Below, in pieces: positions 1 to 9,834 of a DNA stretch of 64,000 nt (position 1 is its first letter; each line of letters starts with the position of its first letter). Under the pieces are notes generated by a model that saw nothing but the letters and a program-made list of their open reading frames with translations, did not search any database and was not told where the DNA came from. Source of the DNA: Atlanticothrix silvestris CENA357 (GTDB lineage: Bacteria > Cyanobacteriota > Cyanobacteriia > Cyanobacteriales > Nostocaceae); the NCBI RefSeq assembly GCF_016056295.1, contig NZ_JAECZB010000105.1, forward strand, positions 115,600-179,599, given 5' to 3'. Both the position numbers and the translations under genes were made by a program.

Positions 1-548
1 ACCCCGACATTCTCCCCATTCTCAAACAACGCGCCACTGCTGATGATAATGAATATGTACGCCGCGCAGCATTACAAGAATTAGCGCGGGGGTTCAAACA
101 TGACCCCGATATTCTTCCTATTCTCAAGAAACATGCCACATCTGATAAATATTCTGATGTGCGACAAGCAGCAGTGCAAGAATTAGCGCGGGGGTTCAAA
201 CATGATCCTGATACCCTCCCCATCCTCAAAAAGCGGGCGATTGTTGATAAAAATTCAGCTGTGCGACAAGCAGCAATGCAGGAATTAGCGAGAGGATTTA
301 AAGATCACCCCGGCATGTTTGAAGTGTTCTACAACTGTGCTGTCAACGATCCCTTTCAGCGCGAGTACAATTTTCAAGAAAATCCTCGACAAGTAGCTAT
401 TGAGGCAATTATTGAACAATATCCTCACCATTCCCAGACCTTGTCACTATTACGCGATAAAGCAGAAAACGACCCAGATGAGCAAGTGCGCGAATTTGCT
501 AAGAAGAAGTTAGCAGATTTTGGGCATGGGCATCCCCTTGGGAATTAA
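1..548 (+). CDS. HEAT-repeat protein, C-terminal part (5' end outside the window)
   Basis: The reading frame is open from base 3 to the TAA at 546-548, so the gene begins upstream of the window. The visible ~181 residues hold at least three tandem helical repeats of 34 residues (102 bp) built on the pattern DPDxLPILKxRA...VRxAAxQELARGFKH. The repeat then degenerates into two further helical units ending in EFAKKKLADFG. Repeats with ELARGFK/VRQAA signatures are known from the C-terminal sensor ends of cyanobacterial NACHT/STAND NTPases, so this may be the tail of such a protein; the NTPase itself is not visible. It could also be a free-standing HEAT protein. The repeat assignment is firm and the parent protein is inference. 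Confidence 0.75.
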   Translation, partial: PDILPILKQRATADDNEYVRRAALQELARGFKHDPDILPILKKHATSDKYSDVRQAAVQELARGFKHDPDTLPILKKRAIVDKNSAVRQAAMQELARGFKDHPGMFEVFYNCAVNDPFQREYNFQENPRQVAIEAIIEQYPHHSQTLSLLRDKAENDPDEQVREFAKKKLADFGHGHPLGN

Positions 549-565
549 AAATTAAAAATTAAAAA
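543..565. repeat. Heptamer tandem repeat (AATTAAA x3)
   Basis: Three perfect copies of AATTAAA run from inside the stop codon of the HEAT-repeat gene into the intergenic DNA. This is the short tandemly repeated repetitive (STRR) class typical of heterocystous cyanobacteria. Confidence 0.8.
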
Positions 566-644
566 TGAAATCGAATTAATTCAATTTTTGGCGTTGCTGA
601 ATCATGGAATGAAATTGGATTTATTAGAATCTCAAACTCGTTAT

Positions 645-675
645 CCTCTCTGCGTCTCTGCGCCTCTGCGTGAGG
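645..675. repeat. Dispersed CTCTGCG-type repeat
   Basis: The run contains CTCTGCGTCTCTGCGCCTC followed by TGCGTGAG and is a common dispersed intergenic repeat of Nostoc-type genomes. It is the uninterrupted counterpart of the copy at 61496-61619, which carries a 100-bp insertion inside the DUF429 gene. The rest of 549-809 shows no gene. Confidence 0.75.
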
Positions 676-809
676 TAAATCATCCCACAATTATGCAACG
701 CCCAATTTTTAATTCTTAATTGAGCAAAGCAGGGGGCATAGAACACTGATTATTATTCTCCTGATATTCCCCTGCTTGCCTCAACAGCTAACTTTGTCAA
801 CTAAACCGA

Positions 810-3191
810 TTAATACGGCCACTTCCAATCACGAATTTCTGGCATATCTTCACCATGCTCAGAAATGTAGTGTTGGTGTTCGATGAGCTTGTCTTGCAGT
901 CTTTGCTTGACATAAGCCGCCTTAGCCCCCAACTTTGGTACGCGATCAATTACGTCCATCACCAAGTCAAAGCGATCAAGATCGTTGAGAACGACCATAT
1001 CAAAGGGGGTAGTGGTGGTTCCCTCTTCTTTATAACCCCGTACATGTAGGTTATTGTGGTTGGTATGGCGATAAGTTAGGCGATGGATTAGCCACGGATA
1101 ACCATGAAAAGCAAAGATGATCGGTTTGTCGGTAGTAAAAATCGTATCGAAGTCTTTACTGCTTAAGCCGTGGGGATGCTCACTTTTTGGTTGTAATGTC
1201 ATCAAGTCGACTACGTTGACTACCCGCACCTTCAACTCAGGGAAGTTCTGGCGCAAAATATCCACAGCAGCTAAGGTTTCTAAGGTGGGAACATCTCCAG
1301 CGCAAGCCATGACTACATCTGGTTCGCTGCCTTGATCATTGCTTGCCCATTCCCAAATACCAATACCTTTAGTGCAATGCTTGATAGCTGCATCCATATC
1401 TAAATATTGCAACGATGGTTGCTTCCCAGCAACAATTACGTTGACATATTGGCGGCTGTTCAAGCAATGGTCTGTTACCGACAGCAGAGTATTGGCATCG
1501 GGGGGAAGATACACCCGCACTATTTCCGCTTTTTTGTTAAGCACATGATCAATAAAACCGGGGTCTTGGTGCGAGAAACCGTTGTGATCTTGCCGCCAAA
1601 CGTGGGATGTCAGCAGGTAGTTTAGAGAAGCAATTGGTCTACGCCAGGGAATATCATTGGTGGTTTTGAGCCATTTGGCGTGCTGATTAAGCATGGAATC
1701 CACTATATGGATAAATGCTTCATAGCAGGAGAAGAACCCATGACGACCTGTGAGCAAGTAACCTTCTAACCAGCCTTGGCAAGTCGTTTCGCTGAGAATT
1801 TCCATCACTCGACCATTAGGAGATAAATTTTCATCTTCTGGAAGAGTTTCGGCAGTCCAAGCCCGATCAGTGACTTCCAACACTGCACTCAGGCGATTGG
1901 ATGCTGTTTCATCGGGGCCAAAAATCCGGAAGTTTTGGCTTTCCAGATTGAGTTTCATCACATCCCGGAGGAATGTTGACATCACTTTGGTGGCTTCGGC
2001 GTAACTTGTACCCGGTTGGGGAACATCTACTCCATAATCTTGAAAGTTGGGCATCTTCAAATCACGCAGCAAAATTCCGCCATTAGCGTGGGGATTATCA
2101 CCCATGCGTCGATGTCCTTCGGGAGCCAGTTCTGCCAATTCTGCAATTAACTTGCCGTTAGCATCAAAGAGTTCTTCGGGTTTATAACTCTTCATCCACT
2201 CTTCTAGCAATTTTAGGTGTTCTGGCTTACTTACTAATTCTCCAAAAGGGACTTGGTGCGATCGCCAGAAACCCTCTGTTTTTTTCCCATCTACATCCTT
2301 CGGCCCTGTCCAACCTTTGGGGGTTCTAAGGATAATCATCGGCCACTGGGGACGTTCGGTAAAGCCATGTACGCGGGCTTCTCTTTGGATGCTTTGAATT
2401 TCGGCGATCGCTATGTCTAAAGTCGCAGCCATTTGTTGATGCACATCTGCGGGTTCAACACCTTCTACAAAGTAAGGTTTATAACCATAGCCCACAAATA
2501 AGCTCTCCAACTCTTGATAGCTTAATCGTGCTAATAAAGTTGGGTTAGCTATTTTATATCCATTGAGATGCAGAATCGGCAGTACTGCACCATCACGCAC
2601 CGGGTTGAGGAATTTGTTGGAATGCCAGCTAGTAGCTAAAGCACCAGTTTCAGCTTCGCCATCACCAACAACAGCAGCAACCACCAAGTCAGGGTTATCA
2701 AAAGCAGCACCATAGGCGTGAACAAGGGCATAACCTAATTCACCACCTTCATGAATAGAACCAGGGGTTTCTGGTGCTACGTGGCTGGGAATACCACCAG
2801 GAAATGAAAACTGTTTGAAAAGTTTCTGCATACCCTCAGCATCTTGAGAAATGTTGGGGTAGTATTCGCTGTAAGTACCTTCGAGGTAAGTGTTGGCTAC
2901 TAATCCAGGGCCGCCATGACCTGGCCCAGCAATGTAGATCGTGTTTAGGTCATACTTTTTGATTACCCGATTCAGGTGAACATAGATAAAGTTCAGCCCT
3001 GGTGTTGTTCCCCAGTGACCCAGCAGTCTAGGTTTGACGTGTTCCAACTTTAATGGTTCTTTCAGCAGTGGATTGTCGAGCAAATATATTTGCCCAACTG
3101 AAAGATAGTTCGCTGCACGCCAGTAGGCATTCATTTTGTGCAGTTCTTCATCTTTTAAAGGCTTTGTCTGTGGAGTAGTTGTTAATGTCAT
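810..3191 (-). CDS. xfp: Phosphoketolase (xylulose-5-phosphate/fructose-6-phosphate)
   Basis: Thiamine-diphosphate enzyme that cleaves xylulose-5-P or fructose-6-P with phosphate to acetyl phosphate plus glyceraldehyde-3-P or erythrose-4-P, a carbon-saving bypass to acetyl units in the cytosol. The 793-residue protein is full length for the family. It begins with [21 protein letters not shown] (near the N-terminus) and carries the family signatures [20 protein letters not shown] (around 150-170) and [17 protein letters not shown] (thiamine-binding, around 177). I start at the ATG at 3189-3191 (MTLTTTPQ), because GGAG lies 6 nt upstream of it. That GGAG is inside the extra codons of the longer ORF starting at 3203. 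The usual partner, acetate kinase, is not adjacent. The gene appears monocistronic. Confidence 0.95.
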   Translation of the reverse strand: MTLTTTPQTKPLKDEELHKMNAYWRAANYLSVGQIYLLDNPLLKEPLKLEHVKPRLLGHWGTTPGLNFIYVHLNRVIKKYDLNTIYIAGPGHGGPGLVANTYLEGTYSEYYPNISQDAEGMQKLFKQFSFPGGIPSHVAPETPGSIHEGGELGYALVHAYGAAFDNPDLVVAAVVGDGEAETGALATSWHSNKFLNPVRDGAVLPILHLNGYKIANPTLLARLSYQELESLFVGYGYKPYFVEGVEPADVHQQMAATLDIAIAEIQSIQREARVHGFTERPQWPMIILRTPKGWTGPKDVDGKKTEGFWRSHQVPFGELVSKPEHLKLLEEWMKSYKPEELFDANGKLIAELAELAPEGHRRMGDNPHANGGILLRDLKMPNFQDYGVDVPQPGTSYAEATKVMSTFLRDVMKLNLESQNFRIFGPDETASNRLSAVLEVTDRAWTAETLPEDENLSPNGRVMEILSETTCQGWLEGYLLTGRHGFFSCYEAFIHIVDSMLNQHAKWLKTTNDIPWRRPIASLNYLLTSHVWRQDHNGFSHQDPGFIDHVLNKKAEIVRVYLPPDANTLLSVTDHCLNSRQYVNVIVAGKQPSLQYLDMDAAIKHCTKGIGIWEWASNDQGSEPDVVMACAGDVPTLETLAAVDILRQNFPELKVRVVNVVDLMTLQPKSEHPHGLSSKDFDTIFTTDKPIIFAFHGYPWLIHRLTYRHTNHNNLHVRGYKEEGTTTTPFDMVVLNDLDRFDLVMDVIDRVPKLGAKAAYVKQRLQDKLIEHQHYISEHGEDMPEIRDWKWPY

Positions 3192-3715
3192 CTTAAACTC
3201 CATTACAAAAGTAAATTGACAAGTTCATTTCGTATGACAGTTTAATCATTTACGGTATGTGAGTCATCTTACTCATGACAAATTTACCAGTTTTAAGCTG
3301 GGAAGCTAATGATTACGAGCTACTTAATACACTTTTTCTAATCTAGAAATAAACCTGAACAAATGCCGATAACGTCCTCTCACAAAGGCTAACAGGCTAA
3401 GTATAGTACTGAGTATTTTTTAAGATTAATTTTATTTATTTTTAAAAATAAGTAAGATAGAGAATTATCTTGTAATACATTCAAAATATCTAATGAACAC
3501 AATTTAAAAATATTTCTTTTGATGGACGTTTATTTACACTACGCGGATTAGTTGTTTTTGATCTGGTTTAATACCTCCAAAGCGCAAGTGGCGTAGAGTT
3601 TTTATCACCACTGAAGATTAATTTGAGTGTTGTAAGCCAATCTTCAGCGATTGCACTCAAGTTAGTATTGCTAAAAACTACTTGATTTATTAATATTCTG
3701 CTCAAGCCAAGCAAC
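3192..3715. other. Intergenic region upstream of xfp
   Basis: AT-rich DNA of about 520 bp with no open frame I can support. It should hold the xfp promoter, but I cannot place -35/-10 boxes confidently. The left part leads into a decayed nuclease gene. Confidence 0.5.
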
Positions 3716-4053
3716 TCAATCAGATACATCAGCAAAATCTAAAAACTCCTCTCCTAATACTTCTAATTGTTCAGTAGATAGAACCTTCAGTCGCTCAACT
3801 ATTGATGAATCTATTTTTCCAAATCGCCGGCTTAAAAGACGTTGTAAAAAACGCAAAGCTTCCTTTTGTTCTCCCTTGTGCAAAATATCTTGATAAATAA
3901 CTGACTATTGCATCATATCTTCGCTCAGTAGTTGACGAATCAAATCTTTCTTAAAATGGTGATTTGTTGAGGTTGTTGATTCAAGAACCAATGGGCAAAA
4001 TCAAAAGGATATGTTTCTGCAAGAATTTTACACAAGTTGTCATATTCTGCCAT
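3716..4053 (-). pseudogene. Remnant of an Rpn/PD-(D/E)XK nuclease ('DUF4351 transposase-like') gene
   Basis: Reading the minus strand from the ATG at 4053 gives MAEYDNLCKILAETYPFDF followed by AHWFLNQQ, the N-terminus typical of cyanobacterial Rpn-like nuclease/transposase proteins, ending at a TGA after about 37 codons. In the next frame, KDLIRQLLSEDMMQ meets a TAG. The frame then resumes with IYQDILHKGEQKEALRFLQR, LLSRRFGKI and LSTEQLEVLGEEFLDF, which is a DUF4351 C-terminal domain, and stops at 3716-3718. A full gene would be about 280-300 codons, so most of the catalytic middle is deleted, and at least one frameshift and one stop are present. Family assignment rests on the recognised N- and C-terminal motifs. 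Confidence 0.8.
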
Positions 4054-4166
4054 TGTTGAAAATTGCACCTGATTTGACAGTTATAGGACTGGGAATAATA
4101 GGGTGGGCAAAACATTTTTTTTATCACCACATACGTTATGCCACACCCCAATTTAGATATAAAAAC

Positions 4167-5072
4167 TCATCCGGGGAACTTCTTTACTAAATCGTCTCCA
4201 GGAATGATTGTTGTATAAAAAACATAACTACTATTAGCTACATAGCGGCGATCTTGTTTAATTATTGCCATGAATTCTCGATGCCCTTGGCGCATACGTC
4301 CTACTAAACAACCTGCACTAGCATTTTTAATATCATTGCTAGGGGCATCATAACCCCAGTGTTGATTAACGTAAAAAAGACCTGTGTCAGTTTTGTCACC
4401 AGTCCGTTGAAAATTTTTGTCGGAATCTCGGTGAACGGTAATCGGCCCAACTTGCACTAATGCTTCGTGACGTTCTGCATTACCGTGCGTCCCAACCGCC
4501 CAAGCTTTGTATTGTCCAAACTTAATTCTGGCGGCTCCTCCAGGATTCATCGGATTGACAGTGTAATATTTACCTGGTTCGGTAGTAGCTTGCCAATGAT
4601 CTACGATTTTGGGAACTCCATCGACTATTTCGATGACAATTCGCCGATCATTAAATTCATTGGCAGCATCACTGTTAAGACTCCAATCACCATTCATTCC
4701 TTCTATATAAACGATGTTGTATTCTTTTGGTGCAGTGAATACTTGATATTTCTGTGCCAGCATGTATTTTACAATTCTGCTGGCAATGTCATTGCCTAGT
4801 TTTAAAGGAGGTTGAGGAAGATCTTCTGGTTTGGTCTCAATTAATTTTTTGGCTGTGACTGCTCCTAAAAATTCACTTTCTCCAGTCTTTGTCAATTCTT
4901 GAAATTTTTTGAGAGAGGCTACAGAAACTGGCCCAAACTTACTATCAGCTGGAGGTTCCAATAGGCTCAAACCAATTAATAATATCTGAATTTGACGAGC
5001 CAATTCTAAATCTTGAGCGATCGCCTCAAATCCCCATTTTTCTTCTTTTCCGAGAAAATCTTGTAGTTTCAT
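4167..5072 (-). CDS. Peptidoglycan-binding-domain protein, YkuD-like C-terminal region
   Basis: A 301-residue protein with a PG_binding_1-like helical domain at about residues 15-80 (LARQIQILLIG...FGPVSVASLKKFQEL). The C-terminal domain contains GTHGNAERHEAL, ITVHRDS and NASAGCLVGR. The last has the S-x-GC pattern of L,D-transpeptidase (YkuD) or related hydrolase active sites, so a role in cell-wall binding or remodelling is plausible; the exact reaction is unknown. No signal peptide is visible, which is unusual for a wall enzyme. I start at the ATG at 5070-5072 (MKLQDF) with AGG 8 nt upstream; a GTG at 5081 is in frame but less likely. The gene stands alone upstream of secA on the same strand side. 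Confidence 0.65.
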   Translation of the reverse strand: MKLQDFLGKEEKWGFEAIAQDLELARQIQILLIGLSLLEPPADSKFGPVSVASLKKFQELTKTGESEFLGAVTAKKLIETKPEDLPQPPLKLGNDIASRIVKYMLAQKYQVFTAPKEYNIVYIEGMNGDWSLNSDAANEFNDRRIVIEIVDGVPKIVDHWQATTEPGKYYTVNPMNPGGAARIKFGQYKAWAVGTHGNAERHEALVQVGPITVHRDSDKNFQRTGDKTDTGLFYVNQHWGYDAPSNDIKNASAGCLVGRMRQGHREFMAIIKQDRRYVANSSYVFYTTIIPGDDLVKKFPG

Positions 5073-5257
5073 ATTGCACACCTGCCTATATTTACCTATT
5101 AATTAGGTATAAACGTCATTTTGACGTGGGTTTGATGTTTGAAACTATACTCTCATGTAAAAATTTCTGCCACAATTATTACTAATACTTTATGATTTAT
5201 GGCAGGAAGGCAAAGACAATAATTAATTTTGTTTAGTAACATAATGTACCAATACAC

Positions 5258-5290
5258 AAAAATGCAAAGCCTTTTTTAGAGTCTTTGCAT
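5258..5290 (-). terminator. Candidate Rho-independent terminator after secA
   Basis: On the minus strand, ATGCAAAG and CTTTGCAT form a perfect 8-bp stem around a 13-nt loop, followed by a run of Ts, about 37 nt past the secA stop codon. Part of the sequence also resembles a dispersed CTTTGCATCTTTGCG repeat, so the match could be coincidental. Confidence 0.5.
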
Positions 5291-5326
5291 CTTTGCGTGA
5301 GATTTTTTTATTTATGGAGCTTAACC

Positions 5327-8119
5327 CTAAACCATCTCGGATGATGTTTGGACTACTGGTTGAGGCTGGGGCTGGAACATAAACAGCGAGTAAACGACAT
5401 CTCGGCGGATATTGACCATCATATCCAAGAAAAGTTCGTAACCCTCGCTCTTGTATTCAATCAGTGGGTCTTTTTGACCGTATCCACGTAATCCTACTGA
5501 TTCACGCAAGGCATCCATTTGTTGCAGGTGTTCGCGCCACAAGGTATCAATACGTTGCAAAATAAAGAAGCGTTCGGCTTGCCGCATCAGTCCAGGCTGA
5601 ATTTGATCAATTTGTGCTTCTTTGAGGTCGTAGGCAATTCGCACCTGTTCGTGGAGGAAAGCTTTGATTTCGCTGACAGACATATCCTCTAATTGATTTG
5701 GCTGCATGTCGGCAAGCAGGTAAACAAATTCTTTGACTTTTTCCACCAACTTTTCTAACTCCCATTCTTCCGAGGGTAAGTCTGGGTTGATGTAGAAGTC
5801 CACGATGTCATCCATCGTTTTTTCAGCGTACTTGATCACCTGTTCTTTTAAATCTTGACCTTCTAACACTCGACGACGTTCGGCATAGATGGCGCGACGT
5901 TGATTGTTCATCACCTCGTCGTACTCAAACACCTGTTTGCGGATGTCGTAGTAGTAGGTTTCAACTTTTTTCTGTGCGCCTTCCAAACTACGAGTCAACA
6001 TTCCCGATTCGATGGGCATGTCTTCTTCGACTTGGAAAGCGTTCATTAATCCAGCCACGCGATCGCCACCAAAAATCCGCAGCAGATTATCTTCTAAACT
6101 TAAGAAAAATCGTGTCGAACCAGGGTCGCCTTGTCGTCCAGCACGTCCGCGTAACTGGTTATCAATCCGCCTTGATTCGTGGCGTTCTGTACCAATTACG
6201 TGCAAGCCACCCAGTTCTACTACTTCATTATGCTCTCGTTCAGTGAATTGTTCATACTCTTGCTTCACACAGTTGTAAGCTGCGCGCAATTTTTTAATTA
6301 CAGGGTCATCGATGGGAGCTTTTTCTGCTGCTACAGCTACTTTGTCTTCTGCTTCTAGTTCTGGCAAACTGCGATCGCCATATTCCCGCACCGCAGTTTC
6401 TACTGCTTCTTTTAATAGCTGTTCTGCTTCTTTAGAAAGTTGAGTGGGGAAAATTTCGGGAGAAGCTTTCCAAGTTTTGATTTTTTTACCAGGAACAAAA
6501 CCTTGACCGCCACCATGTCCTATAGGCAATCCGGCTGCTCTTTGTACACCGAAGACATCTTCATCTTCTGGCATTACAATCCGAGGCAACAAGTATTCCC
6601 GCAGTTTCAAACGCGCCATGTATTCGGAGTTACCACCGAGGATGATGTCTGTACCTCTACCTGCCATGTTAGTAGCAATTGTTACAGCACCCCTGCGTCC
6701 TGCCTGGGCAACAATTTCGGCTTCCCGTTCCACGTTTTCTGGTCTGGCATTGAGTAATTCGTGGGGAATCTCCATCTGTTTGAGCAGACGGCTGAGTAGT
6801 TCAGATTTTTCAACGCTAGTGGTTCCTACCAATACTGGTCTGCCGAGTTCGTGCATTTCGGCACATTCTTTGGCGATCGCCCCCCACTTGCCCATTTCGG
6901 TTTTAAATACCATATCAGACAAGTCTTGCCGTCTACGGTTGCGATTGGTGGGAATTACCGCTACTTCTAATTTATAAATTTTTTCAAACTCTGGTTCTTC
7001 TGTCTTGGCAGTTCCTGTCATCCCACCCAGTTTAGGATAGAGCAAGAATAAGTTTTGATAAGTAATTGTTGCTAGAGTTTGAGTCTCTGGCTGAATATCT
7101 ACATGCTCTTTAGCTTCAATTGCCTGATGCAGACCATCACTCCAGCGCCGTCCAGGTAGTACCCGTCCGGTAAATTCATCCACAATTACCACTTCCCCAT
7201 TCCGAACGATATAGTTCACATCCTTAAGGAACAGTTCTTTGGCTTTAATAGCATTGAACATGAAATGCGCCCACGGATCTTCTGGGTCAAATAAATCTGT
7301 GACCCCCAAAAGATTTTCTGATTCCGCAAAACCTTCATCACTTAACAGCACATTACGAGCTTTTTCGTCAACTTCGTAATGCTCATCTTTTTTGAGAGTA
7401 AATGCGATTTCGGCTGCTTTTAAATATTTTTCTGTAGGTCTTTCTACCTGTCCAGAAATAATCAGCGGTGTCCGCGCCTCATCAATTAAAATCGAGTCTA
7501 CTTCGTCAATTACACAATAGTTAAACGGGCGTTGCACCACATCAGCCATTGATGTAGACATATTATCCCGTAGGTAGTCAAAACCTACCTCACTGTTGGT
7601 GACATAAGTAATATCACACTCATAGTTTTTCTGGCGTTCTGAGGGAGTCATACTCGCCTGAATTAGCCCCACACTCAGACCCAGAAAACGATGTACCTGC
7701 CCCATCCATTCCGCGTCCCGGCGAGCTAGATAATCGTTGACTGTAACAACGTGTACACCCTTGCCAGTCAGGGCATTTAAATAACTCGGTAAGGTGGCAA
7801 CCAGGGTTTTGCCTTCCCCGGTTTTCATTTCCGCAATTTGTCCAGAGTGGAGAATGACACCACCCAACAACTGGACATCAAAATGCCGCAAACCTAAGAC
7901 TCTCCTACCTGCTTCCCTGACCACAGCGAAAGCTTCAGGCAAGATATCGTCCAGGGTTTCGCCTTTGGCAATCCGCTGTCTAAACTCTGCTGTTTTGCCT
8001 TTTAACTCCTCATCAGAAAGAGCCTTAATATCTTCCTCTAAGAGGTTAACTTCACTGATATAAGGTTGGTATTTTTTAAGTTTACGAGCGTTGGGATCGC
8101 CCAACAAGAGTTTTAGCAT
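5327..8119 (-). CDS. secA: Preprotein translocase ATPase SecA
   Basis: Motor ATPase of the Sec pathway, pushing unfolded precursors through SecYEG at the plasma and thylakoid membranes. The 930-residue length is normal for cyanobacteria. Walker A is KTGEGKT (residues 99-105) and the DEAD-type box is VIDEVDS (203-209), followed by [12 protein letters not shown]. Downstream are MTGTAKTE, the NBD2 motif [14 protein letters not shown] and [20 protein letters not shown]. The C-terminus ([14 protein letters not shown]) lacks the CxCx8C(H/C) zinc motif of E. coli SecA, as is usual in cyanobacteria. The start at 8119 gives the family N-terminus [10 protein letters not shown]. It is an essential single-copy gene. 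Confidence 0.98.
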   Translation of the reverse strand: MLKLLLGDPNARKLKKYQPYISEVNLLEEDIKALSDEELKGKTAEFRQRIAKGETLDDILPEAFAVVREAGRRVLGLRHFDVQLLGGVILHSGQIAEMKTGEGKTLVATLPSYLNALTGKGVHVVTVNDYLARRDAEWMGQVHRFLGLSVGLIQASMTPSERQKNYECDITYVTNSEVGFDYLRDNMSTSMADVVQRPFNYCVIDEVDSILIDEARTPLIISGQVERPTEKYLKAAEIAFTLKKDEHYEVDEKARNVLLSDEGFAESENLLGVTDLFDPEDPWAHFMFNAIKAKELFLKDVNYIVRNGEVVIVDEFTGRVLPGRRWSDGLHQAIEAKEHVDIQPETQTLATITYQNLFLLYPKLGGMTGTAKTEEPEFEKIYKLEVAVIPTNRNRRRQDLSDMVFKTEMGKWGAIAKECAEMHELGRPVLVGTTSVEKSELLSRLLKQMEIPHELLNARPENVEREAEIVAQAGRRGAVTIATNMAGRGTDIILGGNSEYMARLKLREYLLPRIVMPEDEDVFGVQRAAGLPIGHGGGQGFVPGKKIKTWKASPEIFPTQLSKEAEQLLKEAVETAVREYGDRSLPELEAEDKVAVAAEKAPIDDPVIKKLRAAYNCVKQEYEQFTEREHNEVVELGGLHVIGTERHESRRIDNQLRGRAGRQGDPGSTRFFLSLEDNLLRIFGGDRVAGLMNAFQVEEDMPIESGMLTRSLEGAQKKVETYYYDIRKQVFEYDEVMNNQRRAIYAERRRVLEGQDLKEQVIKYAEKTMDDIVDFYINPDLPSEEWELEKLVEKVKEFVYLLADMQPNQLEDMSVSEIKAFLHEQVRIAYDLKEAQIDQIQPGLMRQAERFFILQRIDTLWREHLQQMDALRESVGLRGYGQKDPLIEYKSEGYELFLDMMVNIRRDVVYSLFMFQPQPQPVVQTSSEMV

Positions 8120-8442
8120 GGCAGTTTATGGAACTAAATCAAGGGGGATGGGAATTAAAGGTTTGGCATTGATTATAAGAATTTCACCCAACCCAGCCGT
8201 TTTGGTTGTGGATGGGTATCAAAGGAGAATTAACTCAAAAACACCAAAAAGCAGATCCAATCATTTAATCAACTGATTGGGTTTATTTTATAGTTTAAAT
8301 TTGAAACTCTTTTAATAGTATCATTTCACCTCCAACTGAGGCAGAGAACGCCGATCTTGCTGGGTAGCGATTGCCCGCCTTTTGGGGTGGGGAGCAGGGG
8401 AGAAGTTTCAATAAATCTTTTTCCTTGTCCCCCTCATCTTCC
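8120..8442. other. Intergenic region secA / cytochrome
   Basis: About 320 bp with no gene. It contains the secA leader, a weak hairpin on the minus strand (CCAATCA...TGATTGG near 8249-8272) that could end the upstream cytochrome transcript, and a pyrimidine-rich CCCCTCATCTTCCC stretch of the low-complexity type common in this genome. Confidence 0.45.
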
Positions 8443-8979
8443 CTACTTCTCCCATTCTTGGCTGAGTCGGCGGAAATTATAGTCGTTAGCGCTAGGATGA
8501 CAACTGACACAACTGCTAATTTGCACAGGACGTGGTAAATCTACTTGGGGATGTAAAGCTTTAAAATAACGAGAATTATTAACCCGATAGGGTGTTGCTT
8601 CATCTTTTAGCTGTGTGCGAGAAAAAGTAGACAGATATCTCCATACAAGAATGCGAGGCGGATCGATTAAAGGCTTGAGTTGTGCGCCGTAATGCTGTGA
8701 GTCTTCTAGGATATTTTTCCAGGTTTGGGTGGGTAATACAGCTGGTGGGAGAGCGATGTGACAGGTAGAACAATTTTCTAAGTATAGTTCTTGTCCTAGC
8801 TGGTACTGTGCAGGTACTACGTCAACGGTGCCAACTTCTGAGGCGGGAGTGGCACTGTAAACGTTAGTTGTCGATTCCAGAAGCCAACCCATAGTTAGAC
8901 TCCAAGCTAAAATGACCAAAAATAAACCCAAGGGACGGCATTTGAGTTGGCGCGATTTACGCTTAACAAGATTTGACAT
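8443..8979 (-). CDS. Dihaem cytochrome c (DHC family)
   Basis: A 178-residue exported c-type cytochrome. Residues 1-42 have basic residues followed by a hydrophobic stretch (GLFLVILAWSLTMGWLL), a signal peptide or membrane anchor. Two CxxCH haem-binding motifs are present: CSTCH at 70-74 and CVSCH at 157-161. Between them lies the conserved W-x-x-YL-S-T-F-S-R segment of the cyanobacterial dihaem cytochrome family (DUF/PF09626 type). It should act in electron transfer on the lumenal or periplasmic side; its partner is unknown. The ATG at 8977-8979 is the only good start. The neighbouring secA and TA genes give no functional clue. Confidence 0.85.
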   Translation of the reverse strand: MSNLVKRKSRQLKCRPLGLFLVILAWSLTMGWLLESTTNVYSATPASEVGTVDVVPAQYQLGQELYLENCSTCHIALPPAVLPTQTWKNILEDSQHYGAQLKPLIDPPRILVWRYLSTFSRTQLKDEATPYRVNNSRYFKALHPQVDLPRPVQISSCVSCHPSANDYNFRRLSQEWEK

Positions 8980-9151
8980 TCCTCACATTCCCAGATACTT
9001 AGTTGAGCCTGTAGCTAATAATATGACTTTCCTGGGGTTAGAGGTGTTTCAGGCTTGGAATTTAGGAAAGACTTATTTATGTGCGATCGCTTTCCCAAAA
9101 AAATACAAAAAAATTATCAAGATTTAAAAATATCTAACAATCTTAACGGAT

Positions 9152-9514
9152 TTAACCTTCTTGATTATAAAAATCAGCCACAATATCTCGAATTTCATTT
9201 GCCCCAATATCTTGTCGGTCAGACTTGGAACAAATTGTTAGTAGCAAAATATTTGTAGGTGACTCAAGTTGATAAATTAAACGATATCCGGCGCTTTTAC
9301 CTTTTTGGATATTACTGTTGCGAACTCTCACTTTGTAAACAATATACTCCTCACCAAGACCGCCAATGCGATCGCCGACAAAGTTTCCTTGTTGGAGTTC
9401 CTCAATAATTGCTTGTACATCAGAGCGAATATTGCGAAATCTCTTTGAGAGTCTGTAAAGTTCCTCCTCAAATTCATCAGAGAAGCGAATTACAACCGCG
9501 TCATCACTCTGCAT
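9152..9514 (-). CDS. RelE/ParE-superfamily toxin
   Basis: A 120-residue protein beginning MQSDDAVVIRFSDEFEEELY with the RelE-type fold pattern: an N-terminal strand, two helices (EELYRLSKRFRNI), then strands such as EYIVYKVRVRNSN and SAGYRLIYQLESPTNILLLTICSKSD. Members of this superfamily are ribonucleases or gyrase inhibitors that stall growth. I chose the ATG at 9512-9514, which overlaps the last 11 nt of the upstream antitoxin, the usual coupling in type II systems. A GTG at 9535 would extend it by seven residues. No catalytic residue can be assigned with confidence, and function as a toxin is inference from fold and context. Confidence 0.75.
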   Translation of the reverse strand: MQSDDAVVIRFSDEFEEELYRLSKRFRNIRSDVQAIIEELQQGNFVGDRIGGLGEEYIVYKVRVRNSNIQKGKSAGYRLIYQLESPTNILLLTICSKSDRQDIGANEIRDIVADFYNQEG

Positions 9515-9761
9515 CAATTCTGTCCCATAGCTCACTAATCGGTCTAGTTTGCCCTGCTTTTGCTTGCTGCAAAGCTCTCCTCAAGCTGGCTTTAATCTCT
9601 TCAACTGGCGTATCGTCAGGGTCAACTTCTTCTACTTCTACTTGTTCTGGAACTAAGACAATTACCCGCACCTGATGAGGATAAGTCGTTCCCTGAATTG
9701 GCTCATCTAGAATTAAATTTCCCTGAGCATCAATTTTGCCAGTAACTTCGATCGCTTTCAT
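9504..9761 (-). CDS. Antitoxin of the RelE-type pair
   Basis: An 85-residue acidic protein. The N-terminal half is a short strand-rich region (IEVTGKIDAQGNLILDEPI), followed by PHQVRVIVLVPEQ. The C-terminal half is acidic and helical (EEVDPDDTPVEEIKASLRRALQQAKAG), the usual toxin-neutralising tail. AGGTGG lies about 8 nt before the ATG at 9759-9761. It comes first in the operon and overlaps the toxin gene, as in type II toxin-antitoxin modules. It probably represses its own promoter, but no operator is evident to me. Confidence 0.75.
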   Translation of the reverse strand: MKAIEVTGKIDAQGNLILDEPIQGTTYPHQVRVIVLVPEQVEVEEVDPDDTPVEEIKASLRRALQQAKAGQTRPISELWDRIDAE

Positions 9762-9834
9762 TTCTTATCCACCTCGTTTGTAGGAGATCCTAACATGGTG
9801 AAATTTAAGCAGGATAAGGAAACCAAAGTTTACC

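Noticed and set aside
8295-8510. 71-codon ORF overlapping the cytochrome 3' end.
   Set aside because: It is out of frame with the cytochrome and built on low-complexity repeat DNA.
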